The notes: generated by a model from the letters alone, not told the origin. Shown: positions 15,101 through 24,380, counted from the stretch's first letter. The stretch is DNA of 64,000 bases from Bythopirellula goksoeyrii (GCF_008065115.1 NZ_CP042913.1:3631658-3695657), one strand, 5' to 3'. Numbers and translations: made by a program.

Positions 15101-16315
15101 ATGGCGAGTTTAACAGGAAGTACTGAAAACGGAAGCATGGTTCGGATCGACGAGGCTCAGATTCGAGGGCACGTCGACGAGGTGGTTCGCAAGAGCGTCG
15201 AGGAGACGCTCAATGGACTGTTGGAGGCCGAAGCTGATCAACTCTGTGGAGCGAAGCGTTACGAGCGGAGCCCCGACCGCGTGGATACGCGGGCCGGGTC
15301 ATACGATCGCGGACTGCAGACAAAGGCAGGCCAAGTGACGCTCAAGGTTCCTAGACTCCGCAGTTTGCCATTTGAGACGCAGATTATTGAGCGGTACCGA
15401 CGACGGGAGTCGTCGGTCGAAGAGGCGCTAATGGAGATGTACCTCGCCGGGGTGAGCGTTCGCCGGGTGGAGGACATCACCGAGGCGTTGTGGGGAACAC
15501 GAGTTTCTCCGAGCACGGTGAGCGAGCTGAATCAGCAGCTCTACGAGCGGATCGAAGCCTGGCGAAACCAGCCGATCGAGGGCGATTTTGCCTACGTGGC
15601 CCTGGATGGTATTTGGCTGAAACGGTCGTGGGGCGGCGAGGTGAAGAACGTGGCGGTATTGGTTGCCGTGGGCGTCGACCAGGACGGCTATCGGCAGGTT
15701 CTGGGTGTTTGCGAAGGGACGAAGGAAGATACCGAGAGTTGGCGGAAGTTCCTCCGGCATCTCAAGGAGCGTGGCCTGAAGGGAGTTCGCCTGGTGACCA
15801 GCGACAAGTGTTTAGGGTTGGTAGAAGCCTTGGGCGAGTTTTATCCGGAGGCAGACTGGCAACGGTGTGTGGTCCACTGGTATCGCAACGTTGGCTCGGA
15901 AGTTCCTCGTCATCGAATGAAGGAGGTGATGGCGATGCTCAAGGCAATTCACGCGCAGGAAGACCGCGAGGCGGCCAAGAAGAAGGCGGGCGACGTTGTG
16001 GAGAAGCTGCGAGCGATGAAGCTCACCAAGGCAGCCAAGGTGGTCGAGGAGGGCGTGGGCGAGACGTTGCGGTACATGTCCTATCCTCGCGAGCATTGGA
16101 CGCGGATTCGCACGAACAACGCTTTGGAGCGATTGATGCGCGAAGTCCGCCGGCGGACGCGCGTCGTGGGTGCCTTCCCGGACGGCAACAGCGCATTGAT
16201 GCTGGTATCCGCAAGACTGCGACACGTCGCTGGTACCAAATGGGGCACGCGCAAGTACCTCGATATGGAGCGATTGCAAGAGACAACGAAGGAGACCAGC
16301 GGAGTGGCCTCGTAG
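15101..16315 (+). CDS. IS256-family transposase
   Basis: The ATG at 15101 follows GAAGGAGACTGCC and is preferred over the in-frame start at 15056. The 404-residue protein has the mutator-type DDE layout: Asp169 in VALDGIWLK, Asp235 in LVTSDKCLG and Glu343 in TNNALERLMRE. The N-terminal region is the usual Ile/Val/Glu-rich DNA-binding part with a YDRGLQTKAGQVTLKVPRLR segment. It appears full length and intact. It cuts and joins element ends, here the imperfect repeats at 15000-15052 and 18373-18429. The gene is GC-richer than its surroundings, in line with recent arrival. Confidence 0.95.
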   Translation: MASLTGSTENGSMVRIDEAQIRGHVDEVVRKSVEETLNGLLEAEADQLCGAKRYERSPDRVDTRAGSYDRGLQTKAGQVTLKVPRLRSLPFETQIIERYRRRESSVEEALMEMYLAGVSVRRVEDITEALWGTRVSPSTVSELNQQLYERIEAWRNQPIEGDFAYVALDGIWLKRSWGGEVKNVAVLVAVGVDQDGYRQVLGVCEGTKEDTESWRKFLRHLKERGLKGVRLVTSDKCLGLVEALGEFYPEADWQRCVVHWYRNVGSEVPRHRMKEVMAMLKAIHAQEDREAAKKKAGDVVEKLRAMKLTKAAKVVEEGVGETLRYMSYPREHWTRIRTNNALERLMREVRRRTRVVGAFPDGNSALMLVSARLRHVAGTKWGTRKYLDMERLQETTKETSGVAS

Positions 16316-16376
16316 GCCGCGCACGCCCCCAACTCGTCGAGTAGGCCCGGGGGATCTCTCCCCCAAGCCTCTCACA

Positions 16377-16407
16377 GAACCGGACTTGCGGGTCACGCAT
16401 CCGGCTC
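16377..16407 (-). ncRNA. Group II intron domain V
   Basis: The minus strand starts GAGCCGGATGCG and ends TCCGGTTC. The outer eight-base stem GAGCCGGA/TCCGGTTC includes the catalytic triad AGC, a two-base AG bulge follows, and the inner stem is TGCG/CGCA. It lies about 15 bases after the reverse transcriptase stop codon, as expected for the ribozyme core. Confidence 0.8.
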
Positions 16408-16421
16408 TTCAAGTTGCTGCC

Positions 16422-17900
16422 TTAGGTTTCAAACAGTCGTTGCTGTTTGATGAAGACCTGTCGGGAAGGGTTCAAGGCATGCCAACGGTCGGTGAGCGGC
16501 ATCAATCGTTCGGCGAACCAGGCGTTGGAATACGCCTGATGGATGCCATAGCTGACACTGCGTCTCCAAACGCCAGCACGAGTGAAGGCGGTCTTAGCCG
16601 CCGACTTCCGAGAAACGCCACGTGTTTGCAGGTGGCGGAACAGATACCGGTCCCGCTTCTTCTGACGAATGATAATCGCCCGAATACGACGCCGAATGTG
16701 GGCGTCGAACTTGTGGAGCGGTCGCAGGGAATCTTCGGTACACAACCGAAAGTATCCAATCCATCCTCGCAGGTAGCGTTCGGTTCTCTCGAAGCACGTC
16801 GACAGCGATTGACCCCAGACTCGTGGCGTTAGCTCACGAATACGGGCATCCATTCGCTCCTTAGTTCGGCGAGAGATTGCCACCATGACTTGGCCCTCGG
16901 CATTCTTGCCGAGTTGAAAGCCGAGGAAAGTTAGATAATTCGGACCCGTGACGGAACTCTTGTCTTCATTGACCAGCAGACGCAAGCGTCTATCAATGAA
17001 TTTACTGACGGAGTCCATCACCCGACGACCGGCACGTTCGCTTTTCACGAACACGCTGAAGTCGTCGGCGTAACGCACGAACCGAAGTCCACGACGTGCC
17101 AGTTCCCAATCGAGTTCGTCAAGAACTACATTGGAAAGTAGCGGAGAAAGCGGACCACCTTGCGGTGCGCCTTCGGTCGTGGCCGTTCGTGTGCCATCGG
17201 GCAACACAACCTTCGCCTTGAGCATGCCATGCACTAGCTTTAGGAGACGCCCATCCTTTACGTGGTTCGCCAAGCGGTTTAATAGCCGCTGGTGGTGAAC
17301 ACGATCGAAGAACTTTGAAAGGTCAATATCGACCGTCCAGGCATATCCTTCTGCCAGATATTGCTTGGCCGCAGCAATGGCCGTTTGTGCACCACGCCTC
17401 GGACGGAATCCGTGACTGCTGTCGTGAAACGTCGGCTCGAAGATCGGCTCCAAAACTTGGAGTACGGCCTGCTGAACCCAGCGGTCCACGACATTCGGAA
17501 TACCTAGGCCCCGATGCCCGCCACCGGACTTGGGAATCCAGACCCGGCGAATGTCGCCAGGCAGGTAGGTACCCGAAAGCAATTCACGGCGTAGCTGAGC
17601 AAGCAGTTGGGGCGAAGCCTCAACCACTTCCCGTACACCACGTCCGTCCACACCTGCCGCACCTTTATTGCGCGCGACGTTAAGCAACGCCCGGGCCAAA
17701 TTAGACACCGAGGCTACTTGTTCCAGTGACCGACTTGTGTCGTCGGCTACCCAGGTGGCTGGATGATCTACCTCCTTGGTATTCGCTCTGAGCAGCAGGT
17801 GCGACTTTCCCTTGGATTCGTCCGAGGTTCTCTCGTCCTTGCCCCCATGCGGGCTGTCGGCAAACGCGAAAGCCAGTTGGCATGTTCCAGCACTTAACAA
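16422..17900 (-). CDS. ltrA: Group II intron reverse transcriptase/maturase
   Basis: The 492-residue protein has the full reverse transcriptase series: NVARNKGAAGVDG (about 74-86), WIPKSGGGHRGLGIPNV (121-137), SSHGFRPRRGAQTA, WTVDIDLSKFFDRV, GAPQGGPLSPLLSN and the catalytic YADD at 277-280. The maturase region ERYLRGWIGYFRL and a C-terminal basic DNA-binding-like part follow. No HNH endonuclease domain is seen at the C-terminus. It acts with the intron RNA in splicing and in target-primed retrohoming. The ORF is complete and not frameshifted. Confidence 0.95.
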   Translation of the reverse strand: MLSAGTCQLAFAFADSPHGGKDERTSDESKGKSHLLLRANTKEVDHPATWVADDTSRSLEQVASVSNLARALLNVARNKGAAGVDGRGVREVVEASPQLLAQLRRELLSGTYLPGDIRRVWIPKSGGGHRGLGIPNVVDRWVQQAVLQVLEPIFEPTFHDSSHGFRPRRGAQTAIAAAKQYLAEGYAWTVDIDLSKFFDRVHHQRLLNRLANHVKDGRLLKLVHGMLKAKVVLPDGTRTATTEGAPQGGPLSPLLSNVVLDELDWELARRGLRFVRYADDFSVFVKSERAGRRVMDSVSKFIDRRLRLLVNEDKSSVTGPNYLTFLGFQLGKNAEGQVMVAISRRTKERMDARIRELTPRVWGQSLSTCFERTERYLRGWIGYFRLCTEDSLRPLHKFDAHIRRRIRAIIIRQKKRDRYLFRHLQTRGVSRKSAAKTAFTRAGVWRRSVSYGIHQAYSNAWFAERLMPLTDRWHALNPSRQVFIKQQRLFET

Positions 17901-18372
17901 CTTGTCGCCCCCTTCGCTCCACCGGCATTACCCAGCTTCAGCACTACTATGGGGCGATCCGACTTCTCTGCGGGCATCAACCGGTCGTCGTTGCCTTCTT
18001 CCGGAATACCGATAGGCGGACCCGCAGAGATCTCCTGGGGTAAGATCGAACAATGTCCTGCCGCCTCCGCCCTCACTACTCCTCGGCCACCAACGGATAT
18101 CGGGCGTCGCGCTGGAAGGCACGCTAACCCAGGTCCGAGAAGCCCGTTTGAGGGTTCACTTACGTTCGGTGCTGCAGTTCGGCTACGGCTTCCTCCCCAC
18201 ACGCCCTCGCGGGATAGACTTCGATTGTCCAATGTCCAAACTCCGTCTCGTGCAGTTGCTTTCACCTCGTGGTTACCTCCGTTAGGATCCACAGGGGACT
18301 TCCACCCTCAATCGCTCGACCATGCACAGCGCACCTCCTCCGCTGCTACGCAGCTACGGAGTTGGGGGCGGA

Positions 18373-18429
18373 CCTACCGACAGGGCTAAACCCTAAAAAC
18401 AAATGTGCGCATCTTGACGGACACTACCG
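18373..18429. repeat. Right terminal inverted repeat of the IS256-type element
   Basis: Runs from CCTACCGACAGGGCT through AAAACAAATGTGCGCA to GGACACTACCG and pairs imperfectly with the left end at 15000-15052. The truncated nucleotidyltransferase frame reads into it and stops at 18393. Confidence 0.6.
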
Positions 18430-19070
18430 TAAAGCGCGTCCCCCTCCGGATGGTACTTGAGATTCTGGTTGACATTCTCCAGGGGAAGCAGCAACGCTTC
18501 AAAAAATTGAAAGCGGTCGACCTGCTGCTCGGCATCGAGGATCGCCGCATCTAGATCGAAGTCGGGATACTCGCGCTGCAAGAACTGCTCCAACTCGGCA
18601 ATGCTTGCGCGCTCGATCGCTTTGCCGGTGATCGAACTCTTGAAGACATAGTGCGCTAAGTTCGTCGCATAGATGGTCAGTTCATAGGTATGTTCACTGA
18701 GAATATGGACATGCTGGTAAACACGCTGCTCGCCATCCTTGCGAACCCGCTTGCGCTCGACATCGTAGACAAACCCTTCCTGATCAAGTACATGCGTCAC
18801 CGCCTCAACATTATTGGAAAACAGATGGAGATCGATGTCAGAACCCTTGCGGATACGGCCAGTCAAGACGCTGCCAATCAGGCATGGCCGAAAACGCGAT
18901 AGTAACCGCATCATCTGCAGCGCTGCAATTCGCATGTGCAGCAGGTCGGGTATCCGCTGCTCACCTGCATAAAGCCTGGCAAAGAGTTGAATCTGATCAC
19001 GGATTTCGGCATTACTTGGCAGATCGGCCGGTCTTGCCCAACCTCGGCATAGTTGCCGAGCCGCCTTCAT
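18393..19070 (-). pseudogene. Nucleotidyltransferase-domain gene truncated by the IS
   Basis: The N-terminal 170 residues form a Pol-beta-type nucleotidyltransferase: CLIGSVLTGRIRKGSDIDLH holds the GS and DxD motif. The frame then reads FFEALLLPLENVNQN and YHPEGDALY. In related proteins, as I recall them, this leads into an HD phosphohydrolase domain, but here it enters the IS end at about 18429 and stops after twelve foreign codons. The HD part is not found on the other side of the element, so the gene is probably non-functional, or reduced to the transferase half. Substrate unknown; related fusions are poorly characterised. Confidence 0.75.
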
Positions 19071-19330
19071 CTGAGCACGATAGTATTCGGATACCTGGCG
19101 TTAGTACAACATTCGAGCCGCCTCCCAGGCGATCCGCCTCCGAAACTTCGTATTATCCAACATAGTGCGTCGTAAGCCCATTGAATCGACGCGCGGGCAT
19201 AAAGGATAGTTGACGGAATGCGTTGTGCATTCCTCAGATGTTACGATGATACTTGGCCGATTTGGAAAAAGCTCCCCCAAACTATAGACAAGAAAAACCT
19301 TGATCGCGTCAATACGGTTCAACAGGAGAG

Positions 19331-19404
19331 CACCCCGGGCAGGACTCGAACCTGCGACCCTGGGATTAGAAATCCCATGCTCTATCCAGCTGAGCTACCG
19401 GGGC
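19331..19404 (-). tRNA. tRNA-Arg (anticodon TCT)
   Basis: The 74-base cloverleaf folds cleanly: acceptor GCCCCGG/CCGGGGT, D stem GCTC/GAGC, anticodon stem TGGGA/TCCCA with loop TTTCTAA (anticodon TCT), and T arm GCAGG-TTCGAGT-CCTGC. CCA is not encoded. It reads AGA codons. No T-run terminator follows closely. Confidence 0.95.
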
Positions 19405-19568
19405 AATATCGCTATTCTAGCGTCTTGCGTGCTCCTAGGTAGTGGAGTCCGACGACGGAACACAATCGAATCAATTGACGAGTGACGGACCAGATCCCAG
19501 AAAGAAGAAAACGGACCTGCAAGACTCGATCCGCAATTACCTTGTAGCACTGACTACAAAAAAAGAAG

Positions 19569-19642
19569 CGACGCCGACGGGGCTCGAACCCGCAACCACT
19601 GGATCGACAGTCCAGTACTCTAACCAATTGAGCTACGGCGCC
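19569..19642 (-). tRNA. tRNA-Asp (anticodon GTC)
   Basis: The 74-base cloverleaf has acceptor GGCGCCG/CGGCGTC with discriminator G, anticodon stem CTGGA/TCCAG with loop CTGTCGA (anticodon GTC), and T arm GCGGG-TTCGAGC-CCCGT. CCA is not encoded. The 164 bases between the two tRNAs hold no gene that I can support. Confidence 0.95.
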
Positions 19643-19810
19643 TTGATTTCAAAATAAAAAGCCTCCTGCGGCACTTCAATGGCCCAAGTTAGAAAGCATA
19701 TTTATCTGCAAATCAGACCCGGAAATATAGCGGTTGAGGCGGAAATTGACAAGGGGCCTTCAGCGAACCAAATAGAGAGCTGGAGGCTGGGAAATTGACT
19801 TCAGTTGGCA

Positions 19811-21682
19811 CTATTTACCCGGAAGCTTCCAAACAGCACTATCGGCCGTCGCCTGGGAATTGCATGCCTCTTCAATGCGCGTAGCTAGGGCCTGAGCTGC
19901 CAAATCGTTTGGAAAGTCCTTGCACAGCTTTTCTGAAAGGTCACCTGCCAGAGTGTGGTTCTTGGTTTCCAAAGCACTCAGAACTTCCTGGTAGCGGTCG
20001 CAATGTATCTGCCAGTTCTCCGGAACATCGGGAATAAGTTCGTAGAGTTCTAGTGGTTGCTCGATGTTGACTACTTTCACGCATGCGAGTCTCCGGGTCG
20101 TATGTGAATTCGACAGGTTGGCGAGTGTTGAACCGGTAATCAGGCAGTCGGTACCAACATATTTGGTCGCGCCTTGGACTCTGCTTGCGATATTGACAGT
20201 ATCCCCCAACGGGCCGTATTTGAATTTTTGCTTGGATCCTGTGTTCCCAACTCGTGCCAATCCTGAGTTGATACCGATTCCGATATGAACTTGAGATGAG
20301 AGTTCCTTCTGCCAACGATTATTTATTTCTGGCAGGGAGGCGATCATCTTCATAGCCGCCCGACAGGCTAAATCAGCGTGATCCGACTGAGCAATTGGAG
20401 CCCCCCACATTGCCATGATTTCATCGCCCAAGAAATCGACCAAAACACCATCAGACTCTAAAACGCATTCGGATAAAGTACCCATGACATCCTGGATCCA
20501 GGCCATCGTACGTGCCGGGCCGAGTTGTTCACTGATTCTACTGAATCCTCGAATGTCGGCAAAAAGAACGGTAATGTTTGCGTCACGGCCATCGAGAAGT
20601 TGAGGGTCTTCCTCCATCTGAGCAGCAAGCTGGGGAGTGAAAAACTGTTCGAATTGAACTCGAGCAGCCATCGCAGCCTTTTCCTCTTTCACTCGCGCAA
20701 GACCGGCAGCTATACCACTGGCTAATACTTCAACTAGCTTTGCCTCGAAAGGACTGATCTCAGGAATCTCATTGACAGATCCACCGCCGCGCCGGTCTCC
20801 GTAAAGAACTCCTAGTACCTGCCCCTCCCCGTCGAGAATCGGAGCAGCTACGAGTGCCAAAACATTTTGGAGGCTCTTGGCCGTGTCAGGTACATTCGCC
20901 GGCACATGGCGAAAAGTCCTCCTTTCCTGGAGTACTCGTGTAAGCAGCGTTTGACTAGGGACCCAAGTTTCCTCACTTTGTCCTTCGACAATTGAATGGA
21001 GTGCCGCAACATTCCAGCGTTTTGCTTCATCGCATTCAATCATGGCTGCTGCGTCAAGTCCGACGATCTTCACCAGTGCCTTAGCCGCCAGCACCGGGAA
21101 ATCACGCGAGTTTGCGGCGCTCTGAAATACCCCCAACACCGTTTCCAGCCACCGCAGCAACAAACGCTCATCCATCGTGTCAATGTTTAACCGCCCAAGC
21201 CCACTTTCCACAGATTTCGGACCGGGGGGTATCGTAGCTTCCGGCAACGGCTGAAGGTCAAGGTCTTCCTCAAGGGGCGGTTCTACGCGCACTGCATAGG
21301 AGCTGAATTGGGCTAACAAGGGGGGAGAAATAATCGCCTTCTCACCCGGACTAAGCATCTTCTCCCGCGACAAACGCACCGGTTGCGATCGACTGAGATT
21401 GGTTACTTCAATCTCATTCTCATTCAAGGCAACGAGCGAGAGGTGTGAACGGGAAATGTCCACGTCGTCAAAGGGCGCTAATACGATGCGAGCATAACCG
21501 GTGCGGTCGATTCGCCTACGTGGCGATGGCTCGCCAGAACGCTGCCTCCCGATTTCCAAACGCGTATCCAGCGGAGTGGCAAAGACTCTTTGGTGGCGAT
21601 GATAGAATAAGACCGACAGTATTACCTTATCCTGATCGGTACTATCGCGGTCGGTCGCTCTTTGCAATGATGATTCTGGCAT
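19811..21682 (-). CDS. FHA-GAF-class III adenylate cyclase
   Basis: This is a 623-residue signalling protein. Residues about 20-135 look like an FHA phosphopeptide-binding domain (LEIGRQRSGEP, then DVDISRSHLSLV and EVTNLSRSQPV). About 170-325 is a GAF sensor domain, joined by a short helical linker to the cyclase domain (about 365-555). The cyclase has both metal Asp residues (Asp376 in LFADIRGF, Asp420 in FLGDE), Lys486/Lys488 and Asp494 in KQKFKYGPLGDT as adenine-selecting residues, and Asn497 and Arg501 as transition-state residues, so it should make cAMP. No membrane segment or signal peptide is seen, so it is cytoplasmic. It stands alone between the tRNAs and the carbohydrate region. Confidence 0.92.
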   Translation of the reverse strand: MPESSLQRATDRDSTDQDKVILSVLFYHRHQRVFATPLDTRLEIGRQRSGEPSPRRRIDRTGYARIVLAPFDDVDISRSHLSLVALNENEIEVTNLSRSQPVRLSREKMLSPGEKAIISPPLLAQFSSYAVRVEPPLEEDLDLQPLPEATIPPGPKSVESGLGRLNIDTMDERLLLRWLETVLGVFQSAANSRDFPVLAAKALVKIVGLDAAAMIECDEAKRWNVAALHSIVEGQSEETWVPSQTLLTRVLQERRTFRHVPANVPDTAKSLQNVLALVAAPILDGEGQVLGVLYGDRRGGGSVNEIPEISPFEAKLVEVLASGIAAGLARVKEEKAAMAARVQFEQFFTPQLAAQMEEDPQLLDGRDANITVLFADIRGFSRISEQLGPARTMAWIQDVMGTLSECVLESDGVLVDFLGDEIMAMWGAPIAQSDHADLACRAAMKMIASLPEINNRWQKELSSQVHIGIGINSGLARVGNTGSKQKFKYGPLGDTVNIASRVQGATKYVGTDCLITGSTLANLSNSHTTRRLACVKVVNIEQPLELYELIPDVPENWQIHCDRYQEVLSALETKNHTLAGDLSEKLCKDFPNDLAAQALATRIEEACNSQATADSAVWKLPGK

Positions 21683-21843
21683 ATGCCGACTGGGGCACGT
21701 TTCAAAGTGGAATACTAGATGTCGACGGAAACTCTGACACTTCTATGTTAATCAAAGAAACTACGCCAGCCTACTAGTTCTTGATGAATAGCGGATCTTA
21801 CAAAGAGATTGAACGGAAAAATATGAGGTTTAGGGTGCCTCTC

Positions 21844-21865
21844 GGGGAGTCTGAATCTTCTCCCC
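21844..21865. terminator. Possible hairpin after the GH95 operon
   Basis: GGGGAG (21844-21849) pairs with CTCCCC (21860-21865) around a ten-base loop, about 100 bases past the GH95 stop on the minus strand. No T-run follows, so termination here is only a possibility. The rest of 21683-21968 shows nothing recognisable beyond the upstream region of the cyclase. Confidence 0.3.
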
Positions 21866-21968
21866 AATAGAGATCAAGCAGAACTTACCCCACAAAACTA
21901 TGGATAGATCAGCAAATGCTCAGGACAAAGAAGCCACAACGTCTTGATCTAGTTCTCCCAGCCCAGAA

Positions 21969-24380
21969 TCACTTCAACAATAGTGATCCATCGAACTTCT
22001 TTGTTTCTCCTCGTGCAAAGTTTACAGTCGTCTGCAGCGAATTGTAACTCAGACAGCATGCACCGCCGCTTGTGCTGAGAATCACAACTTCTCTCAGCTG
22101 ACCCTCTAGCCAAGAGAAATCAATGTCAAAGCCACCACGTGCACGCAATCCAGTGACCTTGCCTTTTGGCCAGGCATCTGGCAAGGCGGGCAGGAGTTCG
22201 ATCAACCACAACCCATCATCAGTTCTGCGATAGGACTGTAATAGCATCTCGCATATTCCATTTGTCGCACCGAAGTTGCCGTCGATCTGAAACGGAGGAT
22301 GGGCATCGAATAGGTTTGGATAGACGCCTCCACCTCGGTAATCAGTGAGGGGCGAATCCGTGAGCTTCAGCAATCCATGTAATACTTTATGAGCTCGATT
22401 TCCCTCTCGCATGCGTGCCCACAGATTGATCTTCCAGGCGCGTGCCCATCCCGTCCCCTCATCCCCCCGGAAATTGAGTGATTGCTTTGCAGCCTCCAGA
22501 AGTCCTGGAGTATCTATCGAGATTTCCTCACCTGGAAAGACTCCCCATAGATGAGAGACGTGGCGATGCTCGTTTTCTGGATCATCCACATCGTCGAGCC
22601 ATTCTTGGAGCTGGCCATATTGGCCAATCTGATTAGGAGCGATGCGTGCACGTAGCGATATCAGGTTGGCTCGAAAGTCTTGGTCGGCTTCAAGGATTTC
22701 CGAAGCCTCGATTGTACTCTTAAATAACTCGCGAATGATCTGATGGTCCATCGTGGGACCCATCACCAACCCTCCTTGCTCTGGCGAATTGCTGGGACCA
22801 CTAATGAGCCAGTGAGAATCCTGCCGTGGATCTTCAACAAGATAGTCTGCAAAGAACTCTGCGGCAGCTTTCATAATGGGATAGGCTGTCGTCTCTAGAA
22901 AGTCGCGGTCGCCGGTATAGAGATAGTGCCACCAGAGGTGCTGACACAACCACGCCCCCCCCGTTGGCCAGATACCATGGTTGGAGGCATTAATCGGTGC
23001 CGTACCTCGCCAGAGATCAAAGTTGTGGTGCAATACCCAACCCGGCGCGTCATATTGCTCTCGGGCAGTCTCACTGCCCGAGATCGCCAAGTCGCCAAGT
23101 GCGAGAAACAGCGGCTCGCCGCACTCAGACAAATTGCACGGTTCAGTCAGCCAGTAGTTCATTTCTGTATTGATATTGACCGTGTATTTACTATCCCAAG
23201 GAGGATTAAGTTGATTGTTCCATAGTCCTTGTAAACTGGCAGGTTGGCAATTGGGTCGACTGGAAGCGATCATCAAATAGCGGCCGTATTGAAAGAACAA
23301 TGCTTCCAACTCTGGATCGGGATGATCCGCATATCTAATTACTCGTTTATCGGTTGGCAAATCGATTTTCGGCGGATTCCCTAAGTTGAGCGATACTCTT
23401 TCGAATAGTTCTTGATGGTCAGAAATGTGTTCTTCGCGCAAAACTTGATAGGACTTGTTCTGGATATGTTCCAGGTCCTGTCGGCTGCGCAATTGTGGAT
23501 TTCCCGTGAGGTCTCGGAAACTCACAAAGTTTGTAGATGCAGTTAGGACTAAAGTTACATTGCTGGCGTCTTTCACGTGCAAGACGCCATTTGAAGCTGA
23601 GGTAATTCCATCCGTTTCTAGCACGTGTAAATGTGAGGTTAAAAGCATTTTGCTCGCGATCTCGCCGACTTGCTTAATCTCGGCATCTCTCACGCGCCCA
23701 GTCATAGTCAGCGTCTGGTCATCAACGAGAGTACTGCTGATATCCTCCTGTGGGCTTGTCATAGAGGCAGAAAAAGAAAGGCCCCGCGGAGTATCACAAG
23801 AAAGGTGAATAATGATAGCCCTGGCAGGATAGCTGGCAAAACACTCTCGTTTATAAGAGACGCCGTTCACCCGATATTGCGTAGTTGCTACCGCCGAGTC
23901 GAGGTCGAGTGATCGACGATACTCTTCGTAGCCCTGGTGACCAGGGAACTCTAGAATGAGATCCCCAAACGGTTGATATGCCATTTGCCTGATGGGAACC
24001 GACATAAAATGTTTCGTTGCCATTTGTTCCGCTTCACGCTGTTTGCCTTCGAATAACAGTGATCGAATCTGAGGTAAGTATTCGGCCGCACCAGGGTTCG
24101 CATAGCTACGAGGGCTTCCGGACCAAAGCGTGTCCTCATTGAATTGGTATCTTGCCTGCTGGGGGCCTCCAAAGACCATAACACCCATCCGACCGTTTCC
24201 AAGTGGCAGGGCCTCGGTCCATTTCTTGGCTGGAGAAGTGTACCAAAGCTCAAGTCTGGGAGTCTGGGAATCTGATGTAGATTCGCTTTCGGATGCTGAA
24301 GCAGATTCAGACCATGGGTAAGATGAGCAGAGCGACAATACTAAACTCACAAGAAGCAACGACAGAGCACGTTTGTTCAT
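21969..24380 (-). CDS. GH95 alpha-L-fucosidase/alpha-L-galactosidase, secreted
   Basis: The 803-residue protein has a signal peptide (MNKRALSLLLVSLVLSLCSS) and a Ser/Glu-rich linker, then the GH95 N-terminal beta domain (WYTSPAKKWTEALPLGNGRM, FNEDTLWSGSP) and the (alpha/alpha)6 catalytic barrel. The residues known from bifidobacterial AfcA are present: Asn402 and Asn404 in VNINTEMNYW, general acid Glu534 in GPSNSPEQG, and Asp700 in HPPFQIDGNFGAT. It removes terminal alpha-linked L-fucose or L-galactose by inversion, and sequence reading alone cannot tell which. Its ATG overlaps the stop of the upstream gene by four bases. A second GH95 is at 43091-45568. Confidence 0.93.
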   Translation of the reverse strand: MNKRALSLLLVSLVLSLCSSYPWSESASASESESTSDSQTPRLELWYTSPAKKWTEALPLGNGRMGVMVFGGPQQARYQFNEDTLWSGSPRSYANPGAAEYLPQIRSLLFEGKQREAEQMATKHFMSVPIRQMAYQPFGDLILEFPGHQGYEEYRRSLDLDSAVATTQYRVNGVSYKRECFASYPARAIIIHLSCDTPRGLSFSASMTSPQEDISSTLVDDQTLTMTGRVRDAEIKQVGEIASKMLLTSHLHVLETDGITSASNGVLHVKDASNVTLVLTASTNFVSFRDLTGNPQLRSRQDLEHIQNKSYQVLREEHISDHQELFERVSLNLGNPPKIDLPTDKRVIRYADHPDPELEALFFQYGRYLMIASSRPNCQPASLQGLWNNQLNPPWDSKYTVNINTEMNYWLTEPCNLSECGEPLFLALGDLAISGSETAREQYDAPGWVLHHNFDLWRGTAPINASNHGIWPTGGAWLCQHLWWHYLYTGDRDFLETTAYPIMKAAAEFFADYLVEDPRQDSHWLISGPSNSPEQGGLVMGPTMDHQIIRELFKSTIEASEILEADQDFRANLISLRARIAPNQIGQYGQLQEWLDDVDDPENEHRHVSHLWGVFPGEEISIDTPGLLEAAKQSLNFRGDEGTGWARAWKINLWARMREGNRAHKVLHGLLKLTDSPLTDYRGGGVYPNLFDAHPPFQIDGNFGATNGICEMLLQSYRRTDDGLWLIELLPALPDAWPKGKVTGLRARGGFDIDFSWLEGQLREVVILSTSGGACCLSYNSLQTTVNFARGETKKFDGSLLLK

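Larger units (their letters stand above)
16336..18334 (-). mobile_element. Group II intron with intron-encoded protein
   Basis: On the minus strand the element begins GTGCGC (from 18334), matching the GUGYG 5' consensus. It continues with ribozyme-type sequence for about 430 bases, carries the reverse transcriptase gene, then domain V (16407-16377) and a domain VI hairpin with GAGA loop (GGGGGA/TCCCCC), and ends CTACTCGAC at 16336. It is antisense to the transposase. Exons on both sides form the split hairpin described separately. All parts seem intact, so the intron may be active. Confidence 0.85.
16325..18369. repeat. Hairpin of the IS split by the intron
   Basis: GCCCCCAACTC at 16325-16335 is the exact complement of GAGTTGGGGGC at 18359-18369. 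The intron lies between them, starting at the base immediately after the left arm. Joined exons rebuild an 11-bp stem just after the transposase stop, a terminator-like structure, with a loop that itself contains CTCCG/CGGAG and CTGC/GCAG pairings. This fixes the intron insertion site. Confidence 0.75.
15000..18429 (+). mobile_element. IS256-type insertion sequence interrupted by a group II intron
   Basis: Imperfect terminal inverted repeats are visible: the left end (15000-15052) read in reverse complement and the right end (18373-18429) both run CCTACC..CAGGG.CT..., then A-rich AAACAA, then TGCGCA, then GGAC..TA.CG. Removing the intron at 16336-18334 leaves about 1431 bp, a normal size for IS256. 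The transposase lies on the plus strand. No target-site duplication is seen. The right end cuts a nucleotidyltransferase gene whose remainder is not found beyond the left end (14745-14999 shows no recognisable gene), so a flanking deletion or rearrangement is likely. Confidence 0.75.

Noticed and set aside
15490-16344. 284-codon plus-strand frame inside the transposase region
   Set aside because: Gly/Arg/Ser-rich shadow in another frame of the IS256-type transposase gene.
19405-19568. Sequence between the tRNAs resembling a decayed T arm (GGATCGAGTCTTGCAGG)
   Set aside because: No full cloverleaf can be folded around it, so a third tRNA or clear tRNA pseudogene cannot be supported.
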